Assembly (NCBI GenBank): GCA_021779635.1
Contig: JAJYAH010000556.1
Span: 1 to 5,245 of the forward strand
From: Pseudomonadota bacterium
GTDB lineage: Bacteria > Pseudomonadota > Alphaproteobacteria > Rhizobiales > Xanthobacteraceae
DNA length: 5,245 nt
Direction: 5' to 3'
Below the pieces are notes generated by a model. It was not told the DNA's origin. It ran no database searches and saw only the letters and a program-made list of their open reading frames with translations. The translations under genes were made by a program, and so were the position numbers. Positions 4,728 to 5,245 of the stretch are shown in pieces (position 1 is the first letter of the stretch; each line of letters opens with the position of its first letter).

Positions 4728-5245
4728 ATGAGTGAGAGGCCGCCCATTTCGCCACGGAGCCCGCGCGCCGCGCTGGAGCCCGAGCAGGTCCCGCCGCCGC
4801 CAAAGCGTTCCGAGCGCGCCCGCAATCCGTTCGTCGTGGCCGGCAATGCGATCATTACCATCGTGCTGGTCTTGATGCTTGGCGTGGGTGGCGGCTACAT
4901 TTACGGCAGGCAGAAGATCGAGGCTCCAGGCCCGTTGCAGGAGGACAAGATCGTCAACATTCCGGCGCGTGCGGGAATGACGGACATTGCCGATATCCTG
5001 CAGCGTGAAGGCGTGATCGACAACAACCGCTGGGCATTCATCGGCAGCGTGTTCGCGCTCAAGGCGCGTTCCGAACTCAAGCCCGGCGAATACTCATTTC
5101 AGAAGAACGCCAGCCTGCGCGATGTCATCGGCACCATGGTCGAGGGCAAGGTGGTCCAGCACGCCGTCACGATTCCCGAAGGCTTGACCTCCGAGCAGAT
5201 CGTGGCCCGGCTTTCCGAGAACGATATTTTTGCGGGCAGATCGGA
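4728..5245 (+). CDS. mltG: endolytic murein transglycosylase MltG (YceG family), C-terminus missing
   Basis: Inner-membrane lytic transglycosylase that cuts nascent glycan strands in the periplasm and helps set glycan chain length. The window shows the first 172 codons. A proline- and arginine-rich cytoplasmic N-terminus (about 1-34, including VPPPPKRSERARNP) precedes one membrane helix (about 35-58, FVVAGNAIITIVLVLMLGVG). A periplasmic LysM-like part starts near VNIPARAGMTDIADILQ (76-92). The segments LKPGEYSF (117-124) and GKVVQHAVTIPEGLTSEQI (140-158) are YceG hallmarks. The catalytic glutamate and most of the fold lie beyond the right edge. The full protein is expected to be about 330-420 residues. 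CAGGT (4716-4720), 7 nt before the ATG, is an acceptable ribosome binding site. Following fabF is a familiar order for this gene in alphaproteobacteria. Confidence 0.93.
   Translation, partial: MSERPPISPRSPRAALEPEQVPPPPKRSERARNPFVVAGNAIITIVLVLMLGVGGGYIYGRQKIEAPGPLQEDKIVNIPARAGMTDIADILQREGVIDNNRWAFIGSVFALKARSELKPGEYSFQKNASLRDVIGTMVEGKVVQHAVTIPEGLTSEQIVARLSENDIFAGRS

Noticed and set aside
1..5245. Search for CRISPR arrays, insertion sequences, tRNA genes, toxin-antitoxin or defence modules
   Set aside because: Nearly all sequence is accounted for by conserved housekeeping genes; the only tandem repeats are coding repeats in rpsF and no transposase-like or tRNA-like sequence was seen.

Overview
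The window is ordinary, high-GC alphaproteobacterial chromosome. The acyl carrier protein, the arginine/glycine-rich tail on ribosomal protein S6, and the order rpsR-rpsF (minus) | fabD-fabG-acpP-fabF-mltG (plus) all suggest a Bradyrhizobiaceae-type member of the Hyphomicrobiales (Bradyrhizobium, Rhodopseudomonas, Nitrobacter or a relative). The genus is inferred from recall of protein sequences, not from a search.

Layout. Positions 1-646 carry a minus-strand ribosomal operon: rpsF (S6), then rpsR (S18) after a 5-nt gap, running off the left edge. Positions 647-984 are a 338-bp divergent control region. It holds a good sigma-70-type promoter for rpsF facing left, a structured rpsF leader, and a probable fabD promoter facing right. 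Positions 985-2699 hold fabD (malonyl-CoA:ACP transacylase) and fabG (3-ketoacyl-ACP reductase), 17 nt apart. Positions 2700-2996 are a 297-bp non-coding stretch leading to acpP (2997-3236). A terminator-like hairpin (about 3257-3300) separates acpP from fabF (3334-4599, 3-ketoacyl-ACP synthase II). After a 128-bp gap, mltG (endolytic murein transglycosylase) starts at 4728 and is cut by the right edge.

How the genes work together. FabD loads malonate onto the ACP encoded by acpP, FabF condenses it with the growing acyl-ACP, and FabG reduces the ketone: one clustered part of type II fatty acid synthesis. MltG acts on nascent peptidoglycan, so the plus-strand genes serve envelope building. S6 and S18 bind each other on the 30S platform and are commonly co-expressed.

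I found no mobile element, CRISPR array, tRNA, rRNA, defence gene or exotic system. The most interesting signal is regulatory. The Shine-Dalgarno sequence of rpsF is perfectly complementary over 9 nt to a segment about 50 nt upstream. Between the two arms lies a small hairpin with a CCG-containing internal loop, like the S6:S18-binding leader motif known from other bacteria. The second is the hairpin between acpP and fabF, which could explain why ACP is made in excess over the synthase.
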